A stretch of 64,000 nt of DNA. Source: Elmis aenea (lineage: Eukaryota; Arthropoda; Insecta; Coleoptera; Elmidae). Under the pieces are notes generated by a model. That model was not told the DNA's origin. It made no database searches and was given only the letters and a program-made list of their open reading frames with translations. Of this stretch, positions 25,166 through 38,214 are shown piece by piece (within the stretch, counting starts at the first letter, position 1; the number at the start of each line of letters is the position of its first letter). The stretch is taken from positions 48,879,924 through 48,943,923 of the forward strand of contig OX393581.1 of assembly GCA_947652605.1 (NCBI GenBank), written 5' to 3'. Made by a program: the position numbers and the translations under genes.

Positions 25166-26066
25166 TATTTGTTTAACTTTATTTAAAACTCCACTTATCT
25201 TTTTTTTTTAATTAATGCATGTTTCAAGACTCGCGTCTTTGTCAGTAAATTGTTTCTTATTTCCAAATGACAAAAATAATCTACCGACGAAGAGATAAGA
25301 ATCTCGAAATTGGTAAAGATTTTCTTCGAGAAGCAAATTTTTTAGTTAACATTTTATATATTTCTTGCTATTTATCTTGTAAATTGTCAATTCGCTTTGT
25401 CGTTATGAATTCCTGACCGCATGTTTGCCTCAGAGCTTGCGCCGAATATACAATTACTATAAATGAACATAAAAATCTAAGAACCATCGTAAAATACGCC
25501 TGCCGAATATAAAATCACCACTTGTCTCATTGTTAATAAGGATTCTATGATTTCACGGCCGGTATTCGCAATGCAGGTGTAATAATTAACTACCTGTAGA
25601 ACAATACACGCGTCTTAGTGTGCGAACGACGTTTGTATATTATTAGTTCACTTTTGTTTTCTCCTAAATTTTACACACTAACATTTTTCTGCTACACTAA
25701 ATCAAACTACACGTAATATTATGCAAGATTTATAAAATTGTTGCCTAATAAATCGTTAATTAGATTTTTGTACGCGCGTATTACCACACAATGTGCGTGT
25801 ATGATTATGTTTCACAGTAATATTAAGATTTTAAACAAAAGATTGTTATGCTTTAAGCAGCAAGTGTTTATTTTGCTCTTAAAATCAATAAATAACAAAA
25901 CCTTAGGTTTTTTTTTTGATGTCGAACAACTTTCACGACTCTGACTCACATAAATTATGTAAAATTATTATTTTTGATTTATTTTATAGATAGCAGTCAA
26001 AAAACAAAAAGTGAATAGCGTTTGCTTATTGTAGCCTTACTATAAAGAACTGCGATTTAAAAAACA
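25166..26066. other. AT-rich intergenic DNA
   Basis: No gene or repeat is recognised. Confidence 0.45.
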
Positions 26067-26788
26067 TACAGTGTGTACAAAAAGAAACGCAACGGATCAA
26101 TATCTCGGCTTGTGACAACTTTACAAACAACTTTTATATAAAATAGTTTAATGCTATTAAATATTGTGTTTGTATTCGTAAATTATCGAGAAAACCGCAA
26201 TAAATCGAGAAATACTGAGTTCAGACATAATTGACCTTTAATACTCTTTAAATAAAATTACATGATCAATAAGAAAATGTAAAAATATATAGGATGTTCC
26301 ATTAAAAAAAAAAACTGACTTATTTGTGTTTGAAGTTTGACTAAATGAACCGGGCATAAGGAACACCCTGTGTATTATTTTAAAATTTTAACCAGTCAAC
26401 AACCATTGTGACACTATTGTCCTACAAAGCTTTAAAGGAATTCGTTCTGACATAGCCAAGTTGTGAAATATCATTATTTTTTTAGACTCCTGTTTCTGTC
26501 AATATTTTTATAAAAACTTAAATAACTCAAAAACGACTGAATTTAGATACACAAAACCTAAATGTTTTTGAAAGAAAATTCAATTTTACATCTAAAAATC
26601 ATAAAGTATACTGGGTGTTCTATTTAAAAAAACAGTGACGTATCGGTGCGCAAAAACAAAGCACTGTGTTTAGTTGAAAACAATTTAAGGTTATGTAGTA
26701 AATTACCACAAACAACTTTTATATAAAAGTTTTTTTTGTTAAGTTGTCACAAGGCACATCCGTTACTTTACTTTTTGTGCACACTGTA
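26067..26788. mobile_element. Foldback element, family I
   Basis: The ends are TACAGTGTGTACAAAAAGAAA and the complementary CTTTTTGTGCACACTGTA. AACAACTTTTATATAAAA occurs in both arms. Inner segments carry GGAACACCCTGTG and GGGTGTTCTATTTAAA, the same core words as the family F and H elements. Confidence 0.75.
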
Positions 26789-27881
26789 TAATTCGGCTGG
26801 TAGCTTGCATCAGAAAATAAAATTTTGTGCTATCGCCCGCTGTCGGCATGCTAAAAAATAATTATGCAACGTATTGCGTCCAGCCACGCCAAATTTGTCG
26901 CAGTTACAAACATATTGATTCGTTATTCAAATTAACTACACTTTTATTAATCAATTCATGCGGATTCTGTGTTTATCTCGACATTTTTAATGGTACATTT
27001 TCCCCATACAAAACTCCAGAAGTGTGGACTATAACAAAAGCTTTTTTTAACATTAACGGGTTTTTTTCTTAGTTGTAGAAATCAAAGGCAAAAAATTCTT
27101 ATTTTGCACAACAAAACTTTAGCACCAGACCATGAAATCCAGTTCAATAATTCCAAATTTTACGTTAGCTACAGAATTTCGAACACATATTTCAATAACA
27201 CGCTTCCACATTAGCAATGCATTCTTACACAATTCGGAATTCGAAAGAGTTCTTAATTGCTGTAATAACTTTTCTAATACGTCGATAATCTTCAAATTAA
27301 TTCCCCGCACGTTCCTTTTAACAATTTCCTTCGATTCCGATGTTTATTTCAGTCGCCACTAATTTCATAACACAACAACCTTGAATAATGAAACGAAATT
27401 AACCAAAACTACTACTTATTGTGAAATTTTTCCGACTTTTGACGGACTAAATTTCGCAGGGCGTGTTTATAATTATCATTCACTATTCTTAAACTGAAGT
27501 ATTGCAATGGTGATATAATCTTTCGCCGACGTAGATAACCAGTTTTTAAAAATAATCGGTTTATAAACAATCCTACCGCTTTAAATTTACCATAGCTTAA
27601 GTACTTCTCTTGAAGTTAGCATTATAAAACAAACACACATATGAAATGGAGATAGTATCACGCTCGTTGTTGCAAAATTAAAAACATCGAAGTAATTTTA
27701 CCGATACCGTACCGGTAATTTTATAAACAAATCGTTAGTTTTGAATGCTTTAATAATGTTAATTCGTTTCATGCCAAAATAATTATGTCAGTCACATTGA
27801 GCTATTTCTTGCACATGTACAACTCCATCAACAAAAAATGCTTGTTGTGCTTTTACTTACTGTTTTTTGGTTTTGTTTCAG
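26789..27881. other. Upstream flank and first intron of the secreted-protein gene
   Basis: The sequence ends in a polypyrimidine tract and TTTTGTTTCAG acceptor at 27881, so a 5' untranslated exon must lie further upstream; it could not be placed. Small ORFs at 26827-27362 on both strands are not convincing. Confidence 0.5.
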
Positions 27882-27905
27882 GAGTGGTAATCTAGTCTAG
27901 TCAAA

Positions 27906-28022
27906 ATGAGATGTTATATTAGTGTCGCGTGTGTATTAAGTGTTTTGGCAGCCGTCTGTTTAGCAGCCCCCGCAAATTTAGAAGATGTACAAAACAGTGA
28001 ATTAGCTCCTGCAAATGAAGAG
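27906..28022 (+). CDS. Secreted protein gene, exon 1 (start and signal peptide)
   Basis: The acceptor TTTTGTTTCAG at 27881 is followed by 24 untranslated bases and an ATG in good insect context (TCAAAATGA). It encodes 39 residues: an N-terminal MRCYISVACVLSVLAAVCLA signal peptide, then a short mature or pro-region (APANLEDVQN...). The donor AG|GTCAGT at 28023 leaves phase 0. Every later exon found is also phase 0, so this exon can join any of them: exon 2 (38107) or exon 4 (46837). The signal peptide directs the product to the secretory pathway. The family is not recognised by name. The alternative, that this is a chance ORF, is unlikely given the combined acceptor, start context, signal peptide and donor. 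Confidence 0.8.
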
Positions 28023-28546
28023 GTCAGTACTAGCATTTTTGCCACCATTATCTAACATCCATCACATTCAACTAATAATGAACGTGTCCTCAACTTAACA
28101 GAATATTTTTAAAACCTTTCGCAACCGTTTACATTAAAAACACCGAGCATTAACGAAATCAGCACGCTCCTTTCATTCTGTAGTTTTTAATTTTGTCCCA
28201 GTATCAAGAAAGTATCGTGATCGCAAACACTTTTCAATTAAGTTTGTTTTTTAACATGTTTGGACATCAATATCATCACTGAAGCAAAGAAAAAATTATA
28301 GATACGTAAAATAAATTCATATTGCGTTTAGAATATTTAAAAGTACCATAAAAAAATAAGGGTCGTTTGATTTTCAGCAGTAATATAACAAGTGCATTAA
28401 AAATTTATCTATAAATTTTTGGTAGATATGCCCGAATGCAAGTTGAGTGCACGAAGTGCACGAGTTATTTTTTCTCATTCAACTTGCATGAGTGAAAATT
28501 TGTCAAAAATTATAGATTATTTGCAATGCACGAGTTATATTTTGTC

Positions 28547-29003
28547 AGAAAATTTTCTTCACCCAACCTACCTGTCAAATTAAATGTACGGTATGTCATA
28601 TTTTACAAGTACTGTCAGAGTGGTGCGTCAAGGGTGTGGTTTATTCTATATCAAAGTAACGCTACTGGTCGCCGAAATTCGTCAAAAAAATTATCCAAAC
28701 CAAAATATTTAATTCCCTCTCCAAATTTACATTTTCGACCAATCACAAACTCGGATTTCTTAGAAACGACCAATAAACGCATGAAAATCTATTAATTGCG
28801 AAAAGAATAAGTGTGTGATTGGTCGTATCTAGGAAATCTGAATTTGTTATTGGTAGAAAACGCAAATTTGACAGGATGATCAACGTCTGACAGGGAAATG
28901 TGAAATTATTACCGTGTAATAATGCTCCTATTCGTAGTCTCTAGAAGATTTAAGATTAGTGATTGGTTCAAAACGCAAATTTGACAGGTGAAGGATATTT
29001 TCC
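28547..29003. mobile_element. MITE-like inverted repeat element
   Basis: GAAAATTTTCTTCACCC...ACCTGTCAAATT on the left is complemented by AATTTGACAGGTGAAGG...TTTTCC on the right. Inside, CGCAAATTTGACAGG is present twice and CCAATCACAAACTCGGATTTC is complemented by AAATCTGAATTTGTTATTGG. No coding sequence is credible. Confidence 0.55.
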
Positions 29004-29586
29004 TTCAAATAATACTTATACCTTTGTGAAACTTGTTTAGAAATACGCCAATAAAATATCTAAATTTAATTACTCAAAGATGATTAATGTTCTTTGAAAT
29101 TATACTTATTAGTCGTGTTGATTCAAGATAATACATCCGTCAAATTACGTCTTAAAAAGCGTTGTAGCACATCAAACCATGAATTTAAAACAAAAAGTGT
29201 AATTACTTGTATTTTAATCAACTGTAGTTGTGCAGTAAAAAGTTATTATTGAAGTTTAGACTTTTATGAGTGTGCTAATAATTTGCAAAAAATATTCACC
29301 AAGACACTCGCAATGAATCTATTCAATAACAACAACAAAAATTGTGTTGATGTTACTTGTAAAAAGTTAACCAATATTTAACTTGCGTTAACAATGGGTT
29401 ATCATATTGCAAACTTATTTCGCTAAGGATATAAGGTGTTACAAATTAAAAATGCTTGTTTTCATATGAACTACAAAATAATTTAAGAAACTATTACTAG
29501 CAATTGCTTTTAGATTAGTAAAACTACAGTAAGGTATCAATACAATACATTTATCGGTAAATCTGTTTTTATATTTTTATTTTATT

Positions 29587-30292
29587 CAGTGGTTCTTAAA
29601 CTTTTTTGGCTTTGGACTCAAAAAACTTATCGATGATCTCAAAAACTTTTGTATATTTGGTGGAAAACTAAGAACCAAACAACTTTAATTCAAAACATTT
29701 TTCCCCAAAGTGGATATTTACTGAGATATATACACCATATTCCATACCGTTTGGACACACTGTATAGCTATATTTTTCAATTTTCCTTTCGGTTTGCATA
29801 TCTTTGGGTAGTGCAAGGTGGCAGCTCAGGAATTTAAAATTGTTTGCTTGTTCTATCGTTTTATTCCTCAATATTATTTTTGATCTTGTTATTTCCTTAC
29901 CTAAAATTACCACCGTTTATTTCAGGAGATATTGCTAAATTATAACCGGAGAAGGTTGGGTCTAGTTTATATAATCCCAGGTGCAAACTATGTTCCGAAT
30001 CCGCTACCAATCCGCGAATAACATTGCAAAGATAAATGTAGCTCTGTTGCAAACGCATATAATTTTTCATTTCATCCACTTCTTCAAAGCATCACAGAAA
30101 TTTTAAACAAAACGCGAGCATATTTTTATTAATACTAGCATATTTTCAATAAAAAATAACTATATTTGCCGAAACAAAAAAGAATTACAAAGATAGAGAC
30201 ATTTTTTAAATGTTTTGCAAGTCTCTTTGTTGAACTAAAAGGGTCTCGGGGAACCCCTAAAAGTCCCCGGGACCACAGTTTAAAAAACACTG
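29587..30292. mobile_element. Non-autonomous hAT-like element
   Basis: The left end CAGTGGTTCTTAAACTTTTT and the right end CCCGGGACCACAGTTTAAAA...CACTG are the classic hAT-type CAGTGGTTCT...ACCACTG arrangement. The 706-bp body lacks a transposase but contains a reverse-transcriptase fragment. No 8-bp target duplication can be seen at the edges. Confidence 0.65.
29740..30079 (-). pseudogene. Reverse-transcriptase fragment inside the hAT-like element
   Basis: Two minus-strand frames join to a peptide resembling the non-LTR RT segment I-S-x-E-x-x-x...I-x-x-N-K-x-I-E-Q-V-N-N-F-K-Y-L-G: here YNLAISPEINGGNFR, then IILRNKTIEQANNFKFLSC in the other frame. The change of frame near 29900 breaks it. 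It is either a nested retrotransposon remnant or captured sequence. The assignment is from motif recognition only. Confidence 0.4.
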
Positions 30293-31231
30293 ATCAAAGG
30301 CAACGGTTCAAACCATCGACAAATATAGTATCGATATCCAACAAAATAACATTAACATTGACAGTAACATTCAAAAATAACTCATCGAAATGTGTTATTA
30401 CCTATTATCGGTTACGTCATCAATTTCATTTTCATTATCGTGCATAATTTAAGATCAAACACTCCGCAGGCTAATACAAACAATGTACCGTTTGTCTATT
30501 GGAAGAAAGTCAGTGAAAGTGCCATCGACTTCATGTGATAAATAGTGACGTGCTACAAGCGAGCATTCCTCGACGTCTTCTTATGTCACACTTAGATTCT
30601 GAGATCGGAGATCTCCCATGTTCAGATGTGAATCAACAGCATCTAAACGTTTCCTCTAACTAAGTAACGTAAATTGGTTATCAGAACAAGGAACTGCAAA
30701 AGATACAATTACTAAATAATTGTTTCACACGTTCTAATAAAATGTGTTCCCTGTTTAAATTTGAAAACCTTCGTTTCGGCGATAATATCTACTTTTATCT
30801 TTTGTAGCTCACGCACTTTTGTAACTGTAACCTTTCACTTGTTCTTGATGAAGCAATAATCTTACGCACTTACGCACTATTTATTATAATTAAAAACTGT
30901 ACAAATCCAATATGATATGACTACACCAACTAAACTGTATAATAATAAGAGTAGGTATCAGTTCTTTCTCACAGTTCTATAAATTAGGCAGATAATGACT
31001 GTGAAAAATTCTTTCGGTACAAAAGAAGATCTTAATCAAAACAACATTGGTGGCATAACACACTTTTTTAATTAAAATATTAGTTACGATGCCAGTTAAG
31101 AATATTTTTCTTCTTGTCGTTAAAACGAATTCGCTTATCGGCTGATTACCCATAAATCAATTGGTCGATTATTAATTCTCAAATTAAATTAGATAGGTTA
31201 TATTATGATTATTTTATTTTTTATTTAGTCA

Positions 31232-31960
31232 TGAGCTCTTCTACGGTGTAGGACTGTTGAGTTGTGTTGTGCTGACTTTTTTTCATGTTTTTTTGTATTG
31301 TACAAGCTTTTCTATGTCTTACCATTTGAGGTTTCTGTCAGTTGCTGATTTTTTCACCTCGTCTTGCCAGGTTTTTCTCAGTCTACCTCTTTTGTTTTTC
31401 CCTGTGATCTTGCTTCATAGGTTTTTCTTGTTAACCTTTCTTCTTTCGTCCTATAAATGTGACCCAACCATCCCAGCTGTCTTTCTTGTATTTTTGTTTC
31501 AACTGATTTTATCTTTAATTGTTCTCTATATGTTTCATTTCTGATTCTATCTTTTTTGGTTCTTCCTTGGATTTTTCTTAGAAATCGCATTTCTGCTGCA
31601 TTCACTCGGCTACTATTTTTATTTGTGTGAGTGTCCACGTTTCACTTCCGTATAAAAGTGCCGGAGTTACTACCTTTTTGACCACTTCCATTTTGGTTCT
31701 TTTTGGGACTTCTCTATTTCCAAAAAGTGTTGTTCTTAAACTGTTAAATATTCTTCCCACATTACCGGTCCTTTCGCTTATTTCCTTGTCCATTCCTCGA
31801 TTTTTCTCTATGATCACTCCTAAATATTTAAAGCTTTCTACCTGTTCCAACCTAAGCCCATTTAAAGTGATGTTATGCCCTTTGTTCTCTGTTGTAACGA
31901 TCATAGTTTGTTTTTTTCGGTATTTATTTTCATATCTATTTTTTCCAATTTCCAAATATT
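31232..31960 (-). pseudogene. 5'-truncated non-LTR retrotransposon (endonuclease/RT C-terminal part)
   Basis: The first frame (31955-31602) encodes LEQVESFKYLGVIIEKN...VVTPALLYGSETWTLTQ, the thumb and post-RT region of insect non-LTR elements. The second frame (31638-31378) continues SRVNAAEMRFLRKIQGRTKK...ERQLGWLGHIYRTKEER. A frameshift near 31615-31630 separates them, and the reading fails again near 31378 in the K-R/K-G-R-P-R-like tail. Upstream RT motifs are missing. The 3' tail ends TGACTAAATAAAAAATAAAA (minus strand), shared with the short copies at 13278 and 39312. It is dead. Confidence 0.8.
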
Positions 31961-33804
31961 ATGAGTAATGTACTTATAATTTTGATTTTAGTTGATGTCT
32001 TCCTGACATACATGAATTCAAAAAAAAACAGAGGCAACATTTAAAACCTAAAATGCAACTCTCTGGACCCTAGATTATAATTTAAAAGAAACAGGATTTG
32101 ATAATATTCATTGAAAGTGTATTTAATTATTTACTTCTGTTTTTAATAACCCAAGATGTTTTTTCTTAATTGTGGTGATTCAAAACTTTTGTATTATTTA
32201 AAAAATCTTTAGTTTACCTATTGTGATTTTCAACTTAATAAATAGTTACATTAGCACACATACACTAAAAATTAGGGTAACATTGAAACAGTAAAAGTAT
32301 TCTTATCCAATATTTTAATCTAATCTATAGGCAAAATTAAATTTAGTGAAAAGCTGATTAATCAGTAAATTACCAATTAATCAAGACATCCCAATTTTGT
32401 ACAAACCCAGATTGAATTTTAAAAAATGCAGGTACTTCATTACCAAATGTTTGGTTGCTACTTTAATTTCTTTTGATATTTGCAGAAAAAAACTTTTAAA
32501 ACACTCTGTATACTATTGCTTAGAATTATTGTAATGGTTGGTTGCTGGAGACAATGTGAAAATATGTCTGCATTCAAATTAAACCACAAATATGCAATAT
32601 TAGCAGTATTAACTTATGTTTTTCCTGTCAACGTGACGTGGTTTAAAATTTCCAATCGTAATTCAGCTTAGTGCGTTTAGTTTAACTTTCAATATTAATA
32701 ACTGCACGCTAATAAATAAATTCACTCGCTAATTATAATTGCATAAGAAGAAATGTTACCTGTTCGGTTTCAATTTTACTATAATTATTATTACAGTAGG
32801 TAAACAAACATATTATTATTATTATCCATGCATTAGTGAACTCTTCTCGGGCAGTCTAACATCTCGCTTATTCGAACAGTAAATTCAGTGGTCATTTTCA
32901 CTAAACTTTTCCTTTCTCTTGACGGTACAGTACTTTAACATTAATTAAAACACCATTTTCGATAGTTAAGTAATTAGTGATAGATTTTGAGAGATGTGAC
33001 TCTGAGATTCAAACTAATGGCTTAAGTAACAACAAGCAATTATTACATGGAATGTTTAACTCTCTAAAATATGTAGATTATTTCGTTAATATGAAACAGT
33101 ACTCGACCCAGACAGATAACGGAACAAAAATTCGATACAGCTATTTTCTGAATGCTAACAAAAGGATAAAGGCTACAAATTTATTTTAATTAAACCTTAT
33201 TATGTTAATTTAAATTGCCGATTCATTTCTTTTGGAATTAAGGGAACTGTTATTAGTAAATAGTGTTAAAATTATGTTCTTAAAAATAATGTGCGGTCCA
33301 AAATGTTATACAATAAAGTATGGATACCCTGAGATACCAAAAAAATTATTTTTGGAAGTTTGAAAACCGTAAACAGTGAAATTAATATTGTCGTGAAAAA
33401 AAATGTGTGCTGTTTGTATTCTAATTTCTTTTTTCATGTTTTGTACTAATTCTTGAACGAACTAATTTAATTATTAATAACGTGTGAACATACACATACG
33501 ACAAAGTTACATGCAATAACGTGACCGGCTAACAATATAAAAATCGCACGAAGAATAACAACTTCTACTTTTAAATTATCTCTAATTATCCCATATCGCA
33601 CACAGCGGATTAATATTACAGAAAGTTTATTAGCAGAGAAAGTAATTGTTAATAAATCGTTATAGCTAATGTGTTTTATGTATAAAATATTTTCCCCAAG
33701 CCACGGTTTTATCACCGGAAACTTTAAAACTGCAAATGTAATTATTGCATAATATCACATAAAAGAAAATTTATTATCATAACAAAAATGTATGCTTATA
33801 AATA

Positions 33805-34008
33805 TACAGGGTGTTTCTTAAATAATGTAAAAAAAAGGAGGTAATTCCTTATCGAAAATTAAGAGGGGCTTTTATATAATTTTTTCTCTTAGACGTCTCC
33901 TTTCGGAGTTTTTATTTTATTTCTCAAATTTCAGTACATGTAGGAGATTGATATTTGACAAAACGATTAATTTTGGTGGTTACCGCAATATTTAAGAAAC
34001 ACCCTGTA
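33805..34008. mobile_element. Short MITE, family J
   Basis: TACAGGGTGTTTCTTAAATA and its complement TATTTAAGAAACACCCTGTA bound 204 bp. GGAGGTAATTCCTTATC is shared with the longer copy at 53193-54076. Confidence 0.85.
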
Positions 34009-34010
34009 TA

Positions 34011-34890
34011 TACAGGGTAACAATTATCTATCGTGTTGTATGGGTAATTTTTGTTATTAGCTATGAGACTTGAAGAGTCGAATACCTTGGGCAAAATTGC
34101 AAAAGAAATTGGATTACTTTTAAAACATTAAGCAGGATTATGAACTATGAACTCTGAGAAAACTGCAAAAAAAATAAGAAGTGAGAAAATTTGCCAACTT
34201 TAATATTTGTTTTAAATTACAACAGATAAAAAAAGTTATGAATAGGTTAATTTTCAACAATTTGTTGTTTGAAGTGCAACCTTAGTTGACTATAGCCTTT
34301 AAAAAAGTGTACTACTCTAATTTCATGATATAAAAGTTGATAGTGATAAAGACTTCAAAAATTTGATAATTACAACTTCATAGTCAAACAATTGCTTATC
34401 TTTTTGTCAACTTTCCGTACTATTTTAAAATAACAATGTTGTAGCTTTAAATGTAATCCCATTAATAACATGTAGCTTTGTAGCATGTGAATTTTTCTTC
34501 ATGGAAAAAATATTCATAATTTTAAATATGCTTAGCTTAACACATATCAAAAAACAGCCATTTAAAAAAAAAAGGAAATTTTTCTGTATCCCTGTAACCG
34601 CTCAACTTAAAAAAATATTCTTATGTTAATCACAGCCCATGTAAAATTATCTAAAAATTACCTACAGACAACGTTTTCATATCTGTCATAGTTAAAAATA
34701 TATTTGCGATTTAAACTGGTGCCTTGTTCTTTGCGTTTTTCTCAGAAATTTCCCAACAGAAGTCACTTTTTAAAAGTCTTGCAATTTGTTTTGTGATTCT
34801 ATCCAACTATTCTAAATTAACTGACCGTCTTTCTTTAATAATAAAAACATTACCCATACTATATGATAGATAACTGTCGCCCTGTGCGTA
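34011..34890. mobile_element. Foldback element, family K
   Basis: It starts TACAGGGTAACAATTATCTATC directly after the preceding MITE. The right end (GATAGATAACTGTCGCCCTG) is complementary, and GTATGGGTAAT lies next to both ends. The interior is decayed; the ORF at 34863 is an artefact. Confidence 0.6.
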
Positions 34891-35198
34891 TAAGTTTGCT
34901 TTCAAAACGCTTTTTTTTATCTAGATTGGTTTCGATATTATTTATTTCGACCGAAGAAAAAACTGGAATTTTAAAATTAGTCAAGATATTCTTTTTAAAA
35001 AAAATATCTGCAAATAGAATATGTGATTCATTATTAACCTCTTGTATATCCCACTTACAGAGTTCAAAAGTTGATCAAAAAATTGTGGTTTTTGGCAATT
35101 AATATTCTTCGAAAAGATTTTTTGATAACTTTATTTTATAATTTCGTTTTCTTTGTGTGAATATTCTTATCAGTTCCATAAGATATCGGTGGGCTACT

Positions 35199-35373
35199 GG
35201 TGACCATGGGTGTCCACAGGGGAGGCAAACGGGGCACTTACCTCGAGTAAAATGTAGTACTTGTAAAAACAAATCATAAAAATTAAAAAATTAAATTAAA
35301 ATTTATATATGTTACCATTTGTCTCTATGCTTTGCCCCCCCTGCAAAATTTTGTGTGGACACCCATGGTGGCA
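35199..35373. mobile_element. Small MITE with CCATGGGTGTCCACA ends
   Basis: GGTGACCATGGGTGTCCACA is matched in complement by TGTGGACACCCATGGTGGC, with GGGGAGGCAAA and TTTGCCCCCC just inside. It is 175 bp long and non-coding. Confidence 0.7.
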
Positions 35374-36779
35374 ACACTAACTATTTAATGACAGACAAGC
35401 TATCGTTTTTTATTAACACTTACTTGAATTTTCTCGAGGGCAATAAATTTTTCCACCAAACTCAATAAATTCCTACTAGAAAGGGAACGTTGTTAGGGCA
35501 AATAGATTATTTTTCTCCGATAACGAATTTATTACTACATTCTTGTTCTACAATAGCAACGACCATGTTTAAATCGTACTGTATTTATGCAAACGAGAAA
35601 TTATGACACAATTACATTCTATTGCTGTGAACACAAGAAAGTTATACAAGGATTTCAAAACGCTACGTGCACTTGCAAATGCAATTACCTAATTTTCCCT
35701 AACGCACCGATTAACACACAAACATTACACGCCCGACGCCTTCAATTACAAGTAACAAAGATGATACCCAACACTCTGTTAAAATCAAGTAATCCACAAA
35801 AATTATTGCACGATAATCTTGCATTGCATGGGCAAATAATTTTTAAGCATGCATCAGTGCTATTGTGATGTTATTTTCTCACACAAGCTCTAAAAATAAT
35901 CATTATTACCTGTAAAACCAATTTCTAAAGAGATTAGATGTCGCTGTTTTTTGCACACATATCTGTACGTTGTAAAAAATTAAATTTGATTATAAAAAAG
36001 TGTGAAAGTGCCGATATGTCACTATCATCTCACAATAGATACATTTACATTACAATAAACGAAACATGTTTTAAATGTTTTTTATGCTGCATATTAAATT
36101 ATGTTCTAAAACTTAGAAAGTGTCCATATTAAAATACATGTGCTGTATGAGCATGCACATTTAATTGACACCTTTCACGACAAAATTTGCTCGTCAATTA
36201 TTCATTTTGTTTGATAGAATGTTGTGTTTATTACAAAGGCCGACATGATTTTTGTTGTTTTGAATTTGATTGGTGTTGTTTACTAATTAGGTGGCGCTGA
36301 TTACGAATCTGCTTTTAGTTTTTTGATATCACATCAGGTTTTCACACAAAAGAATTTTTTGATTAATTGGATCGGCTACACCAGCTGTGCTGGTACTACG
36401 CTACGTCTTGTAGACCCGAGCATATTGTTCCGAAGGCTAGCTACTTGTCCCGGTTTTCGGGATTTGTAACAGTTAAAATCCAGTCAAAATACAATAACAG
36501 TAATTTTATTAACCCTTTGAATATGTATGTAACCCATTTGTTTTATACATCAGGTAAAATTAAAATACTTTATTTGCGTATGACTGACTACTGTTCGTCA
36601 ATAAAACGAGATATACCAGAAGCAACTCTTGCAAAAGGCACCCCAAAACGTGGTTTTATTGGAAAACGCAAGAGATACCGTTCAGAAAATCTCATTGTAC
36701 TTAAAATATGTTTTTATAATGTACCTTAATTATTAAGCAAATAGTATTTTGTTTGAATATTTTTAAAAATAAATTACTA

Positions 36780-37570
36780 TATTTTTTGTTTTTTGAAGAC
36801 ACATTAATCTGTTTTTCATTTTGCTGAAGAAGTTGCTGAGATAGCTACTTACGTAAGAACAGCAATTTTAATATGAATTATATAAACAGTTTTTTGTTTA
36901 ATTAAAAATTACTCCCAATTTTTTTATTTTTTTTAAACTCACTAGCTTGTTTTTCCATTTTCCTGAACAACTTGATGTGATACCGAAAATCTGTGGTGCC
37001 ATTAAATTCAGAGGATGTTACTTATAAGAGAACAGCAAATCTAATATAAATTATACAAATGGTTTTTTGTTTAAATAGTTTTGAAGTAAAAAACTTTTTT
37101 TTTAGACTTATTAATCTTTTTTTCCATTTTCCTGAAAAACTTGATGAGATAGCGTAAAACTACGTGTGCCATTGAATTCAGAGCATGTTAAATATATAAG
37201 AACAGCAATTCTAATAGAAATTAAACAAATAGTTTTTTGTTTAAATAGTTTTGAAATTTAATTTTTTTTTGGAGGATTATTAATCTGTTTTTCCATTTTG
37301 TTGAAAAACTTGATGTGATAGCGAAAATCTGTGTGCGCCATTGAATTCAGAGCATGTGATTTATATTAGAACAGCAATTATAATTTAATTTGTGCAAATA
37401 GTTTTTTGTTTAGATAGTTTTGAAATAAATTTGGTTATTTTTTGAGACTCATCAGTCTTCTTTTTCCATTTTGCTGAAAAACTTGATGTGATAGCGAAAA
37501 AATGCGTGTTCCATTGAATTCAGAGCATGTAATTTATATAGGAACAGTTATCAAAATTAAACAATTTTCA
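36780..37570. repeat. Tandem array with a 170-bp unit, about 4.7 copies
   Basis: The block CCATTTT(C/G)CTGAAAAACTTG starts at 36955, 37126, 37293 and 37466 (spacings 171, 167 and 173), with an older shorter copy at about 36816. Each unit also carries GCCATTGAATTCAGAGCATG, AGAACAGCAAT and ATAGTTTTTTGTTTA. Confidence 0.85.
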
Positions 37571-38106
37571 CAAAGTGCTGAAATGTCGGCCTGTGTTATT
37601 AATCGATTCGATTTTGCTTTTATAACCAAAAACGATTTAATATTTATCCCATTTATATTGTCTGAAGACAAGCTAAATAATTCGTGTTGGTCGATGATAA
37701 TTTGTTTAATTGCGAAACGTTTTAAAACAAAAAGTTGTGGTACACGTCTCAATTATCTAAACATTTCACCATTTCTTTCTCATAGACCCATTATGTTATA
37801 TATTTAAGCAATTATTTGTCTTATATCGTTTGTGCTTATGTAATGGTAATTGTTTTTTTATTGTCAATTTCCTTTCTAACAAGTGGTTAAAACAGCATTT
37901 AGAAGTGTCATCGTCATTTCTTTTTCTGTTGGCATATTTAGGTGTAACGTGTAATTAATATTTCTTCGTTGGCAACTTAGAAATCATCTCGATGTCACAC
38001 TCGCATCGTTAAAGGTCACTGAACGACTCTGAACGATCTTCATGCATTTGTATTTTCTCGTTGTTGTTTTCTTTATTGTTTGAAATTGTGTTGATTGAAT
38101 GAACAG

Positions 38107-38214
38107 GGTAAAAATGTTAAGTTGGACGTCACCGAAAGCAGTACGAGTCTTAGTGGCGGTAGGAGTCGAAGAAATATTGCATTCCTAAGAATGCTATGGC
38201 CAGATCTCTTTAAG
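38107..38214 (+). CDS. Secreted protein gene, exon 2 (basic processing site)
   Basis: The acceptor GAATGAACAG (38106) and donor AAG|GTAACT (38215) enclose 36 codons in phase 0. The peptide starts GKNVKLDVTESSTSLSGG, then has R-S-R-R-N, a likely furin-type cleavage site, then a hydrophobic FLRMLWPDLFK end. It is the counterpart of exon 4, which also has an acidic segment, a basic site (DKR) and an F-D-L-I-R end. If the basic site is used, the N-terminal part is a propeptide and the exon 3 region is the mature chain (inference). Confidence 0.75.

Larger units (their letters stand above)
28023..38106 (+). other. Intron 1 of the secreted-protein gene
   Basis: 10.1 kb from GTCAGT to GAACAG. It holds an inverted-repeat element (28547-29003), a hAT-like element with a retrotransposon fragment (29587-30292), a non-LTR copy (31232-31960), two adjacent foldbacks (33805-34890), a small MITE (35199-35373) and a 170-bp tandem array (36780-37570). 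The ORF at 36367-36729 (120 residues) and that at 35587-35868 have no recognised domain. The block at 30530-30660 is G+C-richer but unexplained. The rest is AT-rich and featureless. Confidence 0.65.

Noticed and set aside
36367..36729. 120-residue ORF in intron 1
   Set aside because: There is no domain, no supporting splice sites or start context, and the second half is typical AT-rich noise.
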